The notes under the pieces: model-generated
Seen by the model: only the letters and a program-made list of their open reading frames with translations
Database searches by the model: none
What the model was told of the DNA's origin: nothing
Assembly: GCF_003323745.1 (NCBI RefSeq)
Contig: NZ_QOIL01000009.1
Coordinates: 1-64,000, forward strand
DNA from: Sphaerisporangium album
Lineage (GTDB): Bacteria; Actinomycetota; Actinomycetes; Streptosporangiales; Streptosporangiaceae
Direction: 5' to 3'
DNA length: 64,000 nt
In this document: positions 19,603 through 28,756 of the stretch, in pieces
How the letters are laid out: each line of letters opens with the position of its first letter
How positions within the stretch are numbered: the first letter of the stretch is position 1
Translations under genes and position numbers: made by a program

Positions 19603-20499
19603 ATGGGCGTGACGCACACGACGGGGCTCGACCGGGCCGCCGCGTCCTCCAGGACCCACCGGCGCCCGCCGCGCCCGAGGGGCGAGCGCCCGAACTGGCT
19701 GGGTGGCGCCGCGGGCTGGCTGTGGCTGGTGGTCGTGGTCGTGCCGATCTACTGGATCGTCATCACCAGCTTCAAGTCGCAGAGCACCTACTACGCGACC
19801 AACCCGCTGGCGCCGCCCGGCGAGCCGACCCTCGCCAACTACAAGCTGGTCATCGAGTCCGACTTCCCGCTGTACTTCCTCAACAGCCTCATCGTCACCG
19901 TCGGCGCGGTCGTCCCGGCGGTCGCGTTCGCGTTCATGGCGGCGTACGCCATCGTCCGGGGCCGCGCCGGCCGCTTCCTGCGCGCGGTGAACTCGCTGTT
20001 CCTCATGGGCCTGGCCATCCCGTTGCAGGCGACGATCATCCCGATCTACCTGATCATCATCCGGCTGCGCCTCTACGACTCGCTGACGGCGCTGATCCTC
20101 CCGTCGATGGCGTTCGCGATCCCGCTGTCGGTGCTGGTCCTGGCCAACTTCATCCGCGACGTGCCCAAGGAGCTGTTCGAGTCGATGCGGCTGGACGGCG
20201 CGACCGAGACGATGACGCTCTGGCGCCTGGCCTTTCCGCTGACCCGGCCGGCCGTGGTGACGGTGACGATCTACAACGCGCTGACGATCTGGAACGGGTT
20301 CCTGCTGCCGCTGATCCTCACCCAGAGCCCCGAGAAGCGCACGCTGCCGCTCGCGCTGTGGAGCTTCCAGGGGCAGTACAGCGTGAACGTGCCCGCCGTG
20401 CTCGCCTCCGTCATGCTGACCACGCTGCCCATCCTGGTCCTGTACGTGCTCGGCCGCCGCCAGTTGCTCAGCGGCCTGACCGCCGGCTTCGGCAAGTGA
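19603..20499 (+). CDS. bxlG: Sugar ABC permease, MalG type
   Basis: The 298-residue product has six membrane segments and an EAA-like loop, ESMRLDGATETMTLWRLAFP. The ATG at 19603 has GGAAGGGG upstream and lies two bases after the bxlF stop. It completes the three-gene importer. Its stop is only three bases from the stop of the convergent iron-transport ATPase. Confidence 0.9.
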   Translation: MGVTHTTGLDRAAASSRTHRRPPRPRGERPNWLGGAAGWLWLVVVVVPIYWIVITSFKSQSTYYATNPLAPPGEPTLANYKLVIESDFPLYFLNSLIVTVGAVVPAVAFAFMAAYAIVRGRAGRFLRAVNSLFLMGLAIPLQATIIPIYLIIIRLRLYDSLTALILPSMAFAIPLSVLVLANFIRDVPKELFESMRLDGATETMTLWRLAFPLTRPAVVTVTIYNALTIWNGFLLPLILTQSPEKRTLPLALWSFQGQYSVNVPAVLASVMLTTLPILVLYVLGRRQLLSGLTAGFGK

Positions 20500-20502
20500 C
20501 CC

Positions 20503-21555
20503 TCAGGACGACGCCGTGCTCGCCAGGGCGGGGAAGGCGGTGGCCGGGCCGTTGACGGTGAGGTGGACGCTGCTGCCCGGATGAGGGGTGCGGGTGCCGG
20601 TGACGCGGGCGGTGATGTCCGGGCCGTCCGGCTGGAGCGTCATGGTGACGGTGGCGTCGTGGCCGAAGTAGGTCACCGCGCCGACGGTGGCGGGCACACC
20701 GGGGCCGCCGTCGAGGATCTCGATCTGTTCGGGGCGGATCAGCACCTGGGCCCGCCCGTCGGCCGAACCGTCGCGGACCGTCACCGTGCCGAGCGCGCAC
20801 CGCGCCGTCCGGCCGGTGATGACGGCCGGCAGCAGTACCGCGTCGCCGACGAAACGCGCCACCGCGGGGTCGGCGGGGGTGGCGTACACCGTGCCGGGCG
20901 GGCCGACCTGCACCAGGTGGCCCGCGCGCATGACGGCGACCTGGTCGGCGAGCGACAGCGCCTCGTCCTGGTCGTGGGTGACGAGGATCGCCGTCGCGCC
21001 CGCGGCGTGCAGCGCCTGCGCGACCGTCCGCCCGGTCGACAGGCGCAGGTTCGCGTCCAGCGAGGAGAACGGCTCGTCGAGCAGGACGATCGAGGGATCC
21101 GGGGCCAGCGCCCGGGCGAGCGCGACGCGTTGCTGCTGGCCTCCCGACAGCTCGTGCGGGTACCGGTCGGCGGTGGAGGCGTCCAGCTCCACCAGGTCGA
21201 GCAGCTCGGCCAGGCGGTCCCGCGACCGGCGGGCGGCGCGGGGAAGCGCGAAGGTGATGTTGTCGGCGACGCGCAGGTGCGGGAACAGGGCGCCTTCCTG
21301 CGGCACGTACCCGATGCGGCGCCGCTGGGGCGGAACGGCCGTGTGCGGCTCGGACACCAGCCGGTCGCCGAAGCGGATCGTACCGGCGTCGGGCGTGGTG
21401 AAGCCGGCGACGAGGCGCAGCAGCGTCGTCTTTCCGCAGCCGGACGGACCCAGGATCGCGGTCAGGCTGCGCGCGGGCACGTCGAGGTCGACGCCCGCCA
21501 GCGCGGCCACCGCGCCGAAGTTCTTGGTGAGCCCGCGGATGGTCAGGCCTGTCAT
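20503..21555 (-). CDS. fbpC: Fe(III) ABC importer ATPase (FbpC-like)
   Basis: The 350-residue ATPase has Walker A GPSGCGKTT, signature LSGGQQQRVALARAL, Walker B IVLLDEPFSSLD and a C-terminal TOBE-like regulatory domain, as in FbpC/PotA-type importers. Its ATG overlaps the permease stop by four bases. Together with the iron-box promoter 2.6 kb upstream it forms an iron-repressed fbpABC operon. Confidence 0.88.
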   Translation of the reverse strand: MTGLTIRGLTKNFGAVAALAGVDLDVPARSLTAILGPSGCGKTTLLRLVAGFTTPDAGTIRFGDRLVSEPHTAVPPQRRRIGYVPQEGALFPHLRVADNITFALPRAARRSRDRLAELLDLVELDASTADRYPHELSGGQQQRVALARALAPDPSIVLLDEPFSSLDANLRLSTGRTVAQALHAAGATAILVTHDQDEALSLADQVAVMRAGHLVQVGPPGTVYATPADPAVARFVGDAVLLPAVITGRTARCALGTVTVRDGSADGRAQVLIRPEQIEILDGGPGVPATVGAVTYFGHDATVTMTLQPDGPDITARVTGTRTPHPGSSVHLTVNGPATAFPALASTASS

Positions 21556-23036
21556 GTGGACCTCCTCGCGGTCGCGGTGAGCAGGTAGGTGGCCGGCGCA
21601 GAGATCAGCACCATGAGCACGGCGTACGGGGCGGCGGCGCCGTAGTCCACGTCGCGGACCTCGCTCCAGAACTGGGTGGCCAGCGTGTGCGTGCCCGTGG
21701 GCGACAGCAGCAGGGTGGCGGTCAGTTCGGTGACGACCGCCAGGAACACCAGCGCCGCGCCTGCGGCGACGCCCGGCGCCACCAGCGGCAGGGTCACCCG
21801 GCGCAGCGTCGCGACCGTGCCGGCGCCCAGCGAGTGCGCGACGTCGTCGAGGACCGGCTGCGCCTGGGCGATGGCCGCGCGGACGCTCACCAGCGCCCGC
21901 GGCAGGAACATGATCATGTACGCGGCGAGCAGCAGCCCCGTGGTCTGGTACGCCGGTTGGACGAAGCGGATGGACACCGTGATCAGCGCCAGCGCGACCA
22001 CGATGCCGGGCAGGGAGTTGCCGATGTAGGTGCTGCGCTCCAGCGTGCTGGCGACCCGGCCGCGGTGGCGGACCGCCAGCCACGCCACCGGCAGCGCGCA
22101 CGCCGTCGTGACCAGCGCGGCCATCACGCCGAGCCCCAGCGCCGTACCCGTCGTCCGCAGCAGGGTCTCGATCGGGAACGCGGTCGAGGCGCCGACCCAC
22201 AGCCAGTGCGCCAGGCTGGCCAGCGGGACGCCGAGCGCGAGCGCGACGACGCCGAGCACGGCGAGCAGCGCGGGCGCCGACCACAGGCCGAGGCGGGCCG
22301 GCGGGGCGATCCGGGCGGCGCCCGAGCCGAGGCGGGCGTACCGGCGGCGGCCCCGCAGCCGCAGCTCGGCGAACAGCAGCACCGCGCAGCACGCCACCAG
22401 CACGCCGGCCAGCATGTTGGCGGCCTGGGCGTCGTAGGCGGAGCGGTACTGGTCGTAGATCGCCGTGGTGAACGTCGGGAAGCGCAGCATCTGCAGGGCG
22501 CCGAACTCGGCCAGCAGGTGCAGCCCGACGAGCAGCGCACCGCCGAGCACGGCCGGGCGAAGCTGCGGCAGCACGACGCGGGCGAAGACGGCCCACGAGC
22601 CGAGCCCCAGCGAGCGAGCGGTCTCCTCCAGCGCCGGGTCCAGGCCCCGCAGGGTCGCGGCCACGGGCAGGTACACCAGGGGATAGTAGGCCAGGGTCAC
22701 GATGAGCAGGGCGCCGCCGTAGCCCTCGACCGCGCCGGTGACGGAGACCCAGCCGAAGCTCGTCACGAACGCGGGGACCGCCAGCGGCGCGGCGAGCAGT
22801 ACGTGCCAGACCTTGCGGCCCGGCAGGTCGGTGCGGTGCACCAGCCATGCCGCGGCCGAGCCGAGCACGGCGCACAGGAGCATGCAGCCCAGCGTGAGCT
22901 CGGTGGTGTTGACGAGCAGCTCGCCCACGCGCGGGCGCACGATCAGCCGCCACGCCTCGTCCCAGCCGACGCTCACGGCGTAGCCGACGACGAACAGCAG
23001 CGGGACGGCGGTGACGAGGGCGACGGCCCCGCACAC
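21552..23036 (-). CDS. fbpB: Fe(III) ABC importer permease, fused two-half type (FbpB-like)
   Basis: The protein of about 494 residues has around twelve membrane segments in two homologous halves, each with an EAA-type loop (LEETARSLGLGSWAVFARVV, LDDVAHSLGAGTVATLRRVT). This is the FbpB/CysTW-like fused permease. The start is uncertain. The frame is open back to the fbpA stop, but the only normal start codon before the first membrane helix is complete is GTG at 23034-23036. A CTG at 23112-23114, overlapping the fbpA stop, would restore 26 basic residues before the first helix. Confidence 0.82.
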   Translation of the reverse strand: MCGAVALVTAVPLLFVVGYAVSVGWDEAWRLIVRPRVGELLVNTTELTLGCMLLCAVLGSAAAWLVHRTDLPGRKVWHVLLAAPLAVPAFVTSFGWVSVTGAVEGYGGALLIVTLAYYPLVYLPVAATLRGLDPALEETARSLGLGSWAVFARVVLPQLRPAVLGGALLVGLHLLAEFGALQMLRFPTFTTAIYDQYRSAYDAQAANMLAGVLVACCAVLLFAELRLRGRRRYARLGSGAARIAPPARLGLWSAPALLAVLGVVALALGVPLASLAHWLWVGASTAFPIETLLRTTGTALGLGVMAALVTTACALPVAWLAVRHRGRVASTLERSTYIGNSLPGIVVALALITVSIRFVQPAYQTTGLLLAAYMIMFLPRALVSVRAAIAQAQPVLDDVAHSLGAGTVATLRRVTLPLVAPGVAAGAALVFLAVVTELTATLLLSPTGTHTLATQFWSEVRDVDYGAAAPYAVLMVLISAPATYLLTATARRST

Positions 23037-23049
23037 GGCGAGCAGGAGC

Positions 23050-23080
23050 GGAGGGTACGCCCCGTCTCGGCGTACCCTCC
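23050..23080 (-). promoter_or_regulatory. Hairpin between fbpA and fbpB
   Basis: Perfect 12-bp arms (GGAGGGTACGCC at 23050-23061, GGCGTACCCTCC at 23069-23080) enclose a 7-base loop. The mRNA hairpin sits between the binding-protein and permease genes and traps the only GGAGG-like ribosome site. Such hairpins commonly keep binding-protein mRNA more abundant than permease mRNA. Confidence 0.65.
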
Positions 23081-23110
23081 GTCCCGCGATCCCGCGAAGC
23101 GCCGTGCCGG

Positions 23111-24160
23111 TCAGAGCAGGCCCGTCTGCTGCATCAGCTCGATCACCTTGGGCCCGTTCAGCGAGGACAGCTCGATGTCGGGCGGGCTCAGCTCGCCGAG
23201 CGGCTTCAGCTTGGGGTTGGTGGGCACGTCGGCGGAGATCGAGTACTCCAGCGCGTCGCTGTCGGCCAGCACCTGCTGGCCGTTCTTGCCGGTAAGGAAC
23301 TTCACCAGGGCCTGCGCCTCGGCCGGGTGCTTGCTGGACTTGAGCACGCCCGCGCCGGAGACGCCCACGAACGCGCCGGCGTCCTTGTCCGGGAAGAAGT
23401 GCAGCTCGACGTTCTTGCTGTTGGTGCCCGCCTCGGCGCGGTCCTGGTACCAGTAGTAGTGGTAGATCACGGCCGCCTGGATCTCGCCGGCGTTGACGGC
23501 CCGCATCGCCGCCCCGTTGCCCTGGTAGATCTTCGCGTTGTCCTTGAGGCCCCCCAGCCACTCGGCGGTCGCCCTCTCCCCCTTGACGGCGAGGACGGCG
23601 CTGACGATGGCCTGGAAGTCGGCGCCGCCGGCGGCGACGCCGAACCTGCCCTTCCACTCCGGCTTGGCCAGATCCATGATGGACGCCGGCAGCCGGTCCT
23701 CGGTGAGCTGCTGGGAGTTGTAGGCGAGGACCGTCGAGCGGGCCGCGAACCCCACCCAGTCGCCCGTCGACGGCGCGTACCGCTTGCCGACCTGGGCCAG
23801 GGTGGCCGGGTCGACCTTGGCGAAGCCGCCCTTGCTCGCGACCAGGGTCATCGCCGGCGAGTTCTCGGTGACGAAGACGTCGGCGGGAGACGCGGAGCCC
23901 TCCTGGACGATCTGGTTGGCCATGTCGGGGTCCTCCCCCGACCGCATGTCCACCTTGATCCCGGTCTCCTTGGTGAAGGCGTCCACCATGAGCTTCATCA
24001 GGTCCTCATGCTGGGCGTTGTAGAGCGTGATCGCCGCCTTCCCGGGCGAGGCGGGCGACGAACCCGCCGTGCCGGAGTCGTCCGTCCCTCCGCACCCGGC
24101 CGCCGCCAGCGCGACGGCCAGCGTCCCGGCGGCGAGCATGACCCGGCCGAATCCACGCAT
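23111..24160 (-). CDS. fbpA: Fe(III)-binding lipoprotein of the importer (FbpA-like)
   Basis: The 349-residue protein has a lipoprotein signal ending in AAAGCGG. The body resembles ferric-binding proteins: ITLYNAQHEDLMKLMVDAFT, MANQIVQEGSASPADVFVTE, and tyrosines in VIYHYYWYQDRAE that match the usual iron-ligand region. An iron box begins 28 bases upstream of its start. It is the first gene of the fbpABC operon. Confidence 0.88.
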   Translation of the reverse strand: MRGFGRVMLAAGTLAVALAAAGCGGTDDSGTAGSSPASPGKAAITLYNAQHEDLMKLMVDAFTKETGIKVDMRSGEDPDMANQIVQEGSASPADVFVTENSPAMTLVASKGGFAKVDPATLAQVGKRYAPSTGDWVGFAARSTVLAYNSQQLTEDRLPASIMDLAKPEWKGRFGVAAGGADFQAIVSAVLAVKGERATAEWLGGLKDNAKIYQGNGAAMRAVNAGEIQAAVIYHYYWYQDRAEAGTNSKNVELHFFPDKDAGAFVGVSGAGVLKSSKHPAEAQALVKFLTGKNGQQVLADSDALEYSISADVPTNPKLKPLGELSPPDIELSSLNGPKVIELMQQTGLL

Positions 24161-24187
24161 CCCACATCCCCCTAAGGCAAGGCAAAG

Positions 24188-24206
24188 TTAAGTGAGCCTA
24201 ACCTAA
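24188..24206 (-). promoter_or_regulatory. Iron box (IdeR/DmdR1-type operator) for fbpABC
   Basis: Read on the minus strand, TTAGGTTAGGCTCACTTAA matches the 19-base actinobacterial iron-box consensus TTAGGTTAGGCTAACCTAA at 17 positions. Its place just upstream of the Fe(III)-binding protein predicts repression by Fe(II)-loaded IdeR/DmdR1. Confidence 0.85.
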
Positions 24207-24265
24207 GGCGGCATGGGACGTCCTGTCCAATCCGGATCGCTCGATGACGCGCGGCCGAAATGCGG

Positions 24266-24865
24266 TCAGAATGACAGAAGGTCGTCGGCGATGGCGAGGA
24301 GGCGGACGGCCGCCGCGTCCGACGGCCGGGCCCGTCCCGGCAGTCTCTCGCCGATCCTCCTGAGGAGCGTGTACGGGTCGCCCTCCGGCTCGCGCCGGCT
24401 GTTCCGCACCCGCAGCAGGAACTCCAGGCCGCAGGCGGCCTGGGTGGCGAACAGCCCCAGCAGGTCGATGTCGTCCAGATCGCTCCGGGACTCCGCGCGG
24501 TCCAGCACCTCCAGGACGCCGACGCACTCCTCGAACCGGATGAGCGGCGCGGCCATGATGGTGCGCGGCACGTAACCGGTGGACTCGGCGGCGTCCTGGG
24601 CGAACTGCGTCACCTCCGACACGTCGTCGGCGACCATGGACTGCCCGCTGGCCGCCACCCAGCCGGCGATCCCGGTTCCCGCCGGGAAGCGGCTCCCGAC
24701 CAGCTCTTTCTCCCCCTGGCCCGAGACGGCTTCGAAGACCAGCTCACCGGTGTCCGGGTCCACCAGGAAGATGGAGGCGGCGGCGGCGCCGAACATGTGG
24801 CGGGCCACCTCGACGATGGACTGCAGCAACTTGCGTTCGGTGCCGTCGAAGTCGTCAGGGGACAT
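24266..24865 (-). CDS. GAF-domain sensor protein
   Basis: The 199-residue protein is mostly one GAF domain: LQSIVEVARHMFGAAAASIF, GTGIAGWVAASGQSMVADDV and PLIRFEECVGVLEVLDR. GAF domains bind small ligands, including cyclic nucleotides. It has no output domain and overlaps the upstream protease gene by 11 bases. It is the last gene of the operon that begins with the leader-like peptide and includes a cyclase-type protein, so it may read a cyclic-nucleotide signal made there. That link is inference. Confidence 0.8.
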   Translation of the reverse strand: MSPDDFDGTERKLLQSIVEVARHMFGAAAASIFLVDPDTGELVFEAVSGQGEKELVGSRFPAGTGIAGWVAASGQSMVADDVSEVTQFAQDAAESTGYVPRTIMAAPLIRFEECVGVLEVLDRAESRSDLDDIDLLGLFATQAACGLEFLLRVRNSRREPEGDPYTLLRRIGERLPGRARPSDAAAVRLLAIADDLLSF

Positions 24866-25739
24866 GTGCCTCTCCGTTCTGCATCGTGTTGTCCGCCGCC
24901 AGATAGAGGACCGTCTTCAGCTGGAACGGCGTCATCCAGGGGTGCTTGCTGAGGATGAGGGCGCAGATGCCGGTGATGTGCGGCGCGGCGAAGCTGTTGC
25001 CGGTGCTGCGGATCTCCCGACCGCCGGGCCACGCGACCGGCACCTTCACCCCGCGCGCGTGGAACTCCGCGGGCGGCGCGGGGTTGTAGAAGTACGTCAT
25101 CGGGTCGGCCAGGTCATGGCTGGCCACGGAGACCACCGACGAGAACGTCCACGGGAAGCTGAGCACGGGCATGTTGTGCGCCGCGGCGATCAGCAGGCAA
25201 CGCCGGAAGTACGCGCGGTCGGCCAGTTCCTGGAGGGATTCCCTGAAGGTGGACCTCGTGGTGGAAAGGCTGAGGTTGATCAGGTCGAACCCCGCGTCGA
25301 TGGCCCATCTGAGCCCGGTGACGAGGGCACTGCCGCTGCCGGTCTTCCCGTCGGTGAGCACGCGCAGCGAGGTGAGCGACGCGCCGGGAGCGATCGACCT
25401 GATCACTCCGGCGCAGGCCGTGCCGTGCCCGGCGGGGTCGGCGGGGGCGCAGCCGGCGACCGTGAGCCCGCCCCCGTCGCCGCTGACGACCTCGTACGCC
25501 CGTTCCACGCCGCCGATCCTGGGATGGTCCGCGTCCACGCCCGTGTCCACCACGCACACGCGCGCACCGGTGCCGTCGGCCCCGCCCCAGGCCCACTCCT
25601 TGGTGACCCCCGCCAGCGGGCTGACCTCGAAACGCTCGGGGGCCTGCCGGGCGGTGGCCAGCCCCCACGCGGGCACCCCGGGAAAGTGGGCACGCTTCTC
25701 CCTGCGCCAGGGCGGTGTGCTCGTGGGCGTCATGGACAC
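24855..25739 (-). CDS. S8 family subtilisin-like serine protease without signal peptide
   Basis: The 294-residue protease has the full S8 triad: Asp 65 (CVVDTGVDADHP), His 105 (GHGTACAG) and Ser 249 (GNSFAAPHITG), with Asn 189 (AAAHNMPV) as the probable oxyanion residue. There is neither a signal peptide nor an obvious prodomain, so it should act inside the cell. It is coupled to the cyclase-ATPase gene (10-base overlap) and lies close to the RiPP precursor, making it a candidate leader peptidase or regulatory protease. A general intracellular role is also possible. Confidence 0.88.
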   Translation of the reverse strand: MSMTPTSTPPWRREKRAHFPGVPAWGLATARQAPERFEVSPLAGVTKEWAWGGADGTGARVCVVDTGVDADHPRIGGVERAYEVVSGDGGGLTVAGCAPADPAGHGTACAGVIRSIAPGASLTSLRVLTDGKTGSGSALVTGLRWAIDAGFDLINLSLSTTRSTFRESLQELADRAYFRRCLLIAAAHNMPVLSFPWTFSSVVSVASHDLADPMTYFYNPAPPAEFHARGVKVPVAWPGGREIRSTGNSFAAPHITGICALILSKHPWMTPFQLKTVLYLAADNTMQNGEAHVP

Positions 25740-28700
25740 GGCTCCCCCATCCAGTCGTGGACTCTGCGCGCCGGCAGGGTCGCGCCTTTGCCGAGATAGG
25801 CGTCGCGTGCGCGCCGGGCGGCGCCGGCCGGGTCGCGGCCGGCCGCCCGGTGGATCCGGGCGACCTCGAACAGGACGTCCCCCCGAAGGCAGGGGTCGTC
25901 GGTCGATTCGAGCAGTTCGCTGGCCCGCCCGGCGAGGCCGAGCGCCTCGGCGTGCGCGCCGTCGCGGGACGCGATGGCGGCCCTCGTCGCGACGGCCACC
26001 ACTTCGCCGCGGCGCTGACGCGGCCGGGCCTCGGGCCGCGCCAGCTCCAGGGCCGCCTGCCGCGCGTCCCCCCGCCGGAGCGTCTCGCGCGCCGCGTAGA
26101 CCTCCAGGGTGGCGGCGGGCGCCTCGTGTCCCGCCGTACGCAGGACGCCCGCGGCATGCGTGAACAGGCCGCGCGCGGCCTCGTGGTCCCCGTCCAGGGA
26201 CTCCACCAGCCCCCGTACCTGGACGACGGCGATCGCCGACAGGCCGAGGTCGAGTTCGTCCACGTAACGGGCGGCCGTACCGAGCGTCTCACGGGCGGTC
26301 ACGAGGTCGCCGGAGAGCGCGAGAAGGCGGGCTCTGGTGACGAGCACCGGCACCAGCAGAGCACGGTCGCCGGCGAATCGGCCCAGCAGGTCGGCGCAGA
26401 GCGCGAGCCCCTCCCGCGCCGGAGTGGGCGACCACTGCACCAGCTCGCACAGCCCGCCGAGCAGGCGGTCCTCCTCGTAGCGGTCCCCCATCGCCCCGGC
26501 CCGGCGGACCCCGTCGCGCAGTGCCCGGTCGGCGGCGCCGAAACGTCCGTCCTCGATGTGGACCCACGCTTCGAGCTGGTGGAACCGGCACCAGCTCAGC
26601 TCGTCCATGGGGTCGAGCTCCAGCAGCTCCCGGAGCGGCCGCAGCTCCGTCCTGCGGGCGCCCGAGCGAACGGCCAGGATCTCGCGTTGGATCGCACAGC
26701 TGAGCAGGTTGCGCGGATCGTCCGGCAGCAGGTCCTCCGCGCAGTCCAGGGCCGCGAGCGCCCGGGCGCCGTCCCCTCGTGCCAGTTCCGCGTCGCTGAT
26801 GCGCACGGCGAGCCGGCGGTGCTCCTCCCTGCCCCGGGGGAGCATCTCGCGGCCCCGTTCCAGCAGCGCGATCGCCGCGGGCAGGTCCTTGCGGTGCAAC
26901 GCCTGACCGCCCTCCCTGATGAGCGAGTCCGCGGCCCGGTCGGTCAGCTCGGGCAGGCACGGATCGCCGGGGCGCACCTCGCGGGTGAGCCGGCAGGCCG
27001 CCAGCAGGTGCTGACTGACGTCTCCCGAGGTCGACCCCGGGAACGGGACGTCGTCCGAGGCGGCGCGGGCCCGCTCGCCGAACCAGTCGGCAAGCCTGCG
27101 GTGCCAGTCCGCGCGCGCCTCCTTGCTGGTCATCGCGTAGACGGTCTCCCGGGTGAGGGTCTGGGTGAACTCGAACGCCCCCGGCAGCGCGCCGCGCCGG
27201 ATCAGCCGGTCGCGCTGGAGCCGTCGCAGGGGCACCGCCGTCGCGGGGGCGGTCGCGTCGCGCAGGGCCTCCACCTGTTCCAGCGTGAAGGTCTGCCCGA
27301 TGGTCGCCGCCCGTTCGAGGACCTCGCGCTCCGCGTCGCCCAGGCGGCCCAGCCGGGCCCCGAGCAGCGCCTGGATGGTGGGCGGCAGCGAGGCGGCGCC
27401 CTCGGCGAGGGTCTCCAGCATCAGCTCGGCGAAGAGCGGGTTGCCGTCCGAGCCGTCGATCACCCGCCGGGCCGTCCGGTCCATGGCGTCGTCGTGGGCG
27501 ACGACGTCCGCGCGTGCGGCGCAGAGCTCGGCGACCAGCCGCGCGAGGTCCGGCCGGCTCAGCGGGCCGAGCTCCAGCGACACGGCGCCGGCCATGTTCC
27601 TTCCCCAGGAGGGACGGATGTCGTAGAGCTCGGGCCGGGCGACGCAGACGAGGAGCACCGGCACGTCGGCGAGCCACGTCGCGCAGTCCTCGATGAGGTC
27701 GAGCAGTGTCGGCCCGGCCCACTGCAGGTTGTCCAGCACCACGACCAGCGGCCGGCGCCGGGCGAGGACCTCGAAGAACGACCGCACCGCCTGCGCGATC
27801 TCCGCCACCCCGGAGGTGTCCCCGTAGTCCGCGGCGCCCGAGCCGGCCAGCCCGCGCAACGCGCGCTCGGCGTCCGGGCCCACGGCCTCGGCGATGGCGG
27901 GCCAGTCGCCGTTGAGGGCTTCGAGCATCTCCGCGATCGGCCGGTAGGTGGCGCCGATGCCGTACGACGGGCAGCGGCCGGTGAGAACGGCGACGCCGTC
28001 GGGCAGGTTGTGCAGGAACTCCCTGGCCAGCCGCGACTTGCCGATGCCGGGCGCGCCGAGCAGGGTCGCCATGCCGAACCGCCGGTCGCGGACGACGCGT
28101 TCGTGGAGCCGCGTCAGCCGGCGCAGCTCCCCGGCGCGGCCGATCAGCGGGATCGCGCCGGTTCCCGGCTCCGCGCGATCCGGCTCCACGGCGACCAGCC
28201 GCCACGCCCGCACGGGATCGCGTTTGCCCTTGAGCCTCAGCGGGGGTACCTCGTCCAGCACCGCGTGGTGCCGGACGAGGCGGGCGACCTCGTCTCCCAC
28301 GAGGATCTCGCCGGCCTCGGCCGCGGACTGCAGGCGGCTCGCGGTGTTGACCGCGTCACCGATCACGCGCACGTCCGAGGCGGACGCGGCGACGACCACG
28401 ACCTCGCCGAAGGCGATGCCGCAGTGGGCGTCCAGCCGGATCTCGTGGGTCGGGGCGATCTCGGCGCTCAGGCGGTGCACCGCCGACATCGCCGCGTACG
28501 CGGCGAGGGCCGCCCGCAGCGCGTCGTCCTCCCGGCTGACGGGAACACCGAACACCGCCATGATGGCGTCGCCGATGTACTTCTCCAGGACGCCGCCGTG
28601 TTCGACGATCTCCGTCCTGCAGGCGGCGTAGTAGCGCTCCAGGATCCGCAGGAGCAGCTCCAGGTCGAGGCGCTCGGCGAGTTCCGTCGACCCGACGATG

Positions 28701-28756
28701 TCGATGAACAGCACCGCGATGTGACGACGGGCGGGTCGCGGGCCCCTGCCGGTCAT
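25730..28756 (-). CDS. Adenylate/guanylate cyclase - AAA ATPase - TPR signalling protein
   Basis: The 1008-residue protein begins with a class III nucleotide cyclase domain (VLFIDIVGSTELAERL with metal-binding Asp 19; EKYIGDAIMAVFG with Asp 63; VIGDAVNTASRL). An AAA/STAND-type ATPase follows, with Walker A GAPGIGKS at 234-241 and LVVVLDNLQWAGP, then about 500 residues of TPR-like helices. No C-terminal LuxR helix-turn-helix is present, unlike LAL regulators. Its ATG overlaps the stop of the leader-like peptide, so the two are translated together. A peptide- or protein-sensing switch is the likely role. Confidence 0.85.
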   Translation of the reverse strand: MTGRGPRPARRHIAVLFIDIVGSTELAERLDLELLLRILERYYAACRTEIVEHGGVLEKYIGDAIMAVFGVPVSREDDALRAALAAYAAMSAVHRLSAEIAPTHEIRLDAHCGIAFGEVVVVAASASDVRVIGDAVNTASRLQSAAEAGEILVGDEVARLVRHHAVLDEVPPLRLKGKRDPVRAWRLVAVEPDRAEPGTGAIPLIGRAGELRRLTRLHERVVRDRRFGMATLLGAPGIGKSRLAREFLHNLPDGVAVLTGRCPSYGIGATYRPIAEMLEALNGDWPAIAEAVGPDAERALRGLAGSGAADYGDTSGVAEIAQAVRSFFEVLARRRPLVVVLDNLQWAGPTLLDLIEDCATWLADVPVLLVCVARPELYDIRPSWGRNMAGAVSLELGPLSRPDLARLVAELCAARADVVAHDDAMDRTARRVIDGSDGNPLFAELMLETLAEGAASLPPTIQALLGARLGRLGDAEREVLERAATIGQTFTLEQVEALRDATAPATAVPLRRLQRDRLIRRGALPGAFEFTQTLTRETVYAMTSKEARADWHRRLADWFGERARAASDDVPFPGSTSGDVSQHLLAACRLTREVRPGDPCLPELTDRAADSLIREGGQALHRKDLPAAIALLERGREMLPRGREEHRRLAVRISDAELARGDGARALAALDCAEDLLPDDPRNLLSCAIQREILAVRSGARRTELRPLRELLELDPMDELSWCRFHQLEAWVHIEDGRFGAADRALRDGVRRAGAMGDRYEEDRLLGGLCELVQWSPTPAREGLALCADLLGRFAGDRALLVPVLVTRARLLALSGDLVTARETLGTAARYVDELDLGLSAIAVVQVRGLVESLDGDHEAARGLFTHAAGVLRTAGHEAPAATLEVYAARETLRRGDARQAALELARPEARPRQRRGEVVAVATRAAIASRDGAHAEALGLAGRASELLESTDDPCLRGDVLFEVARIHRAAGRDPAGAARRARDAYLGKGATLPARRVHDWMGEPCP

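Noticed and set aside
21687-23456. Long plus-strand frame antisense to fbpB
   Set aside because: Composition is Gln/Arg/Ala-rich without domains; the minus strand encodes a clear permease.
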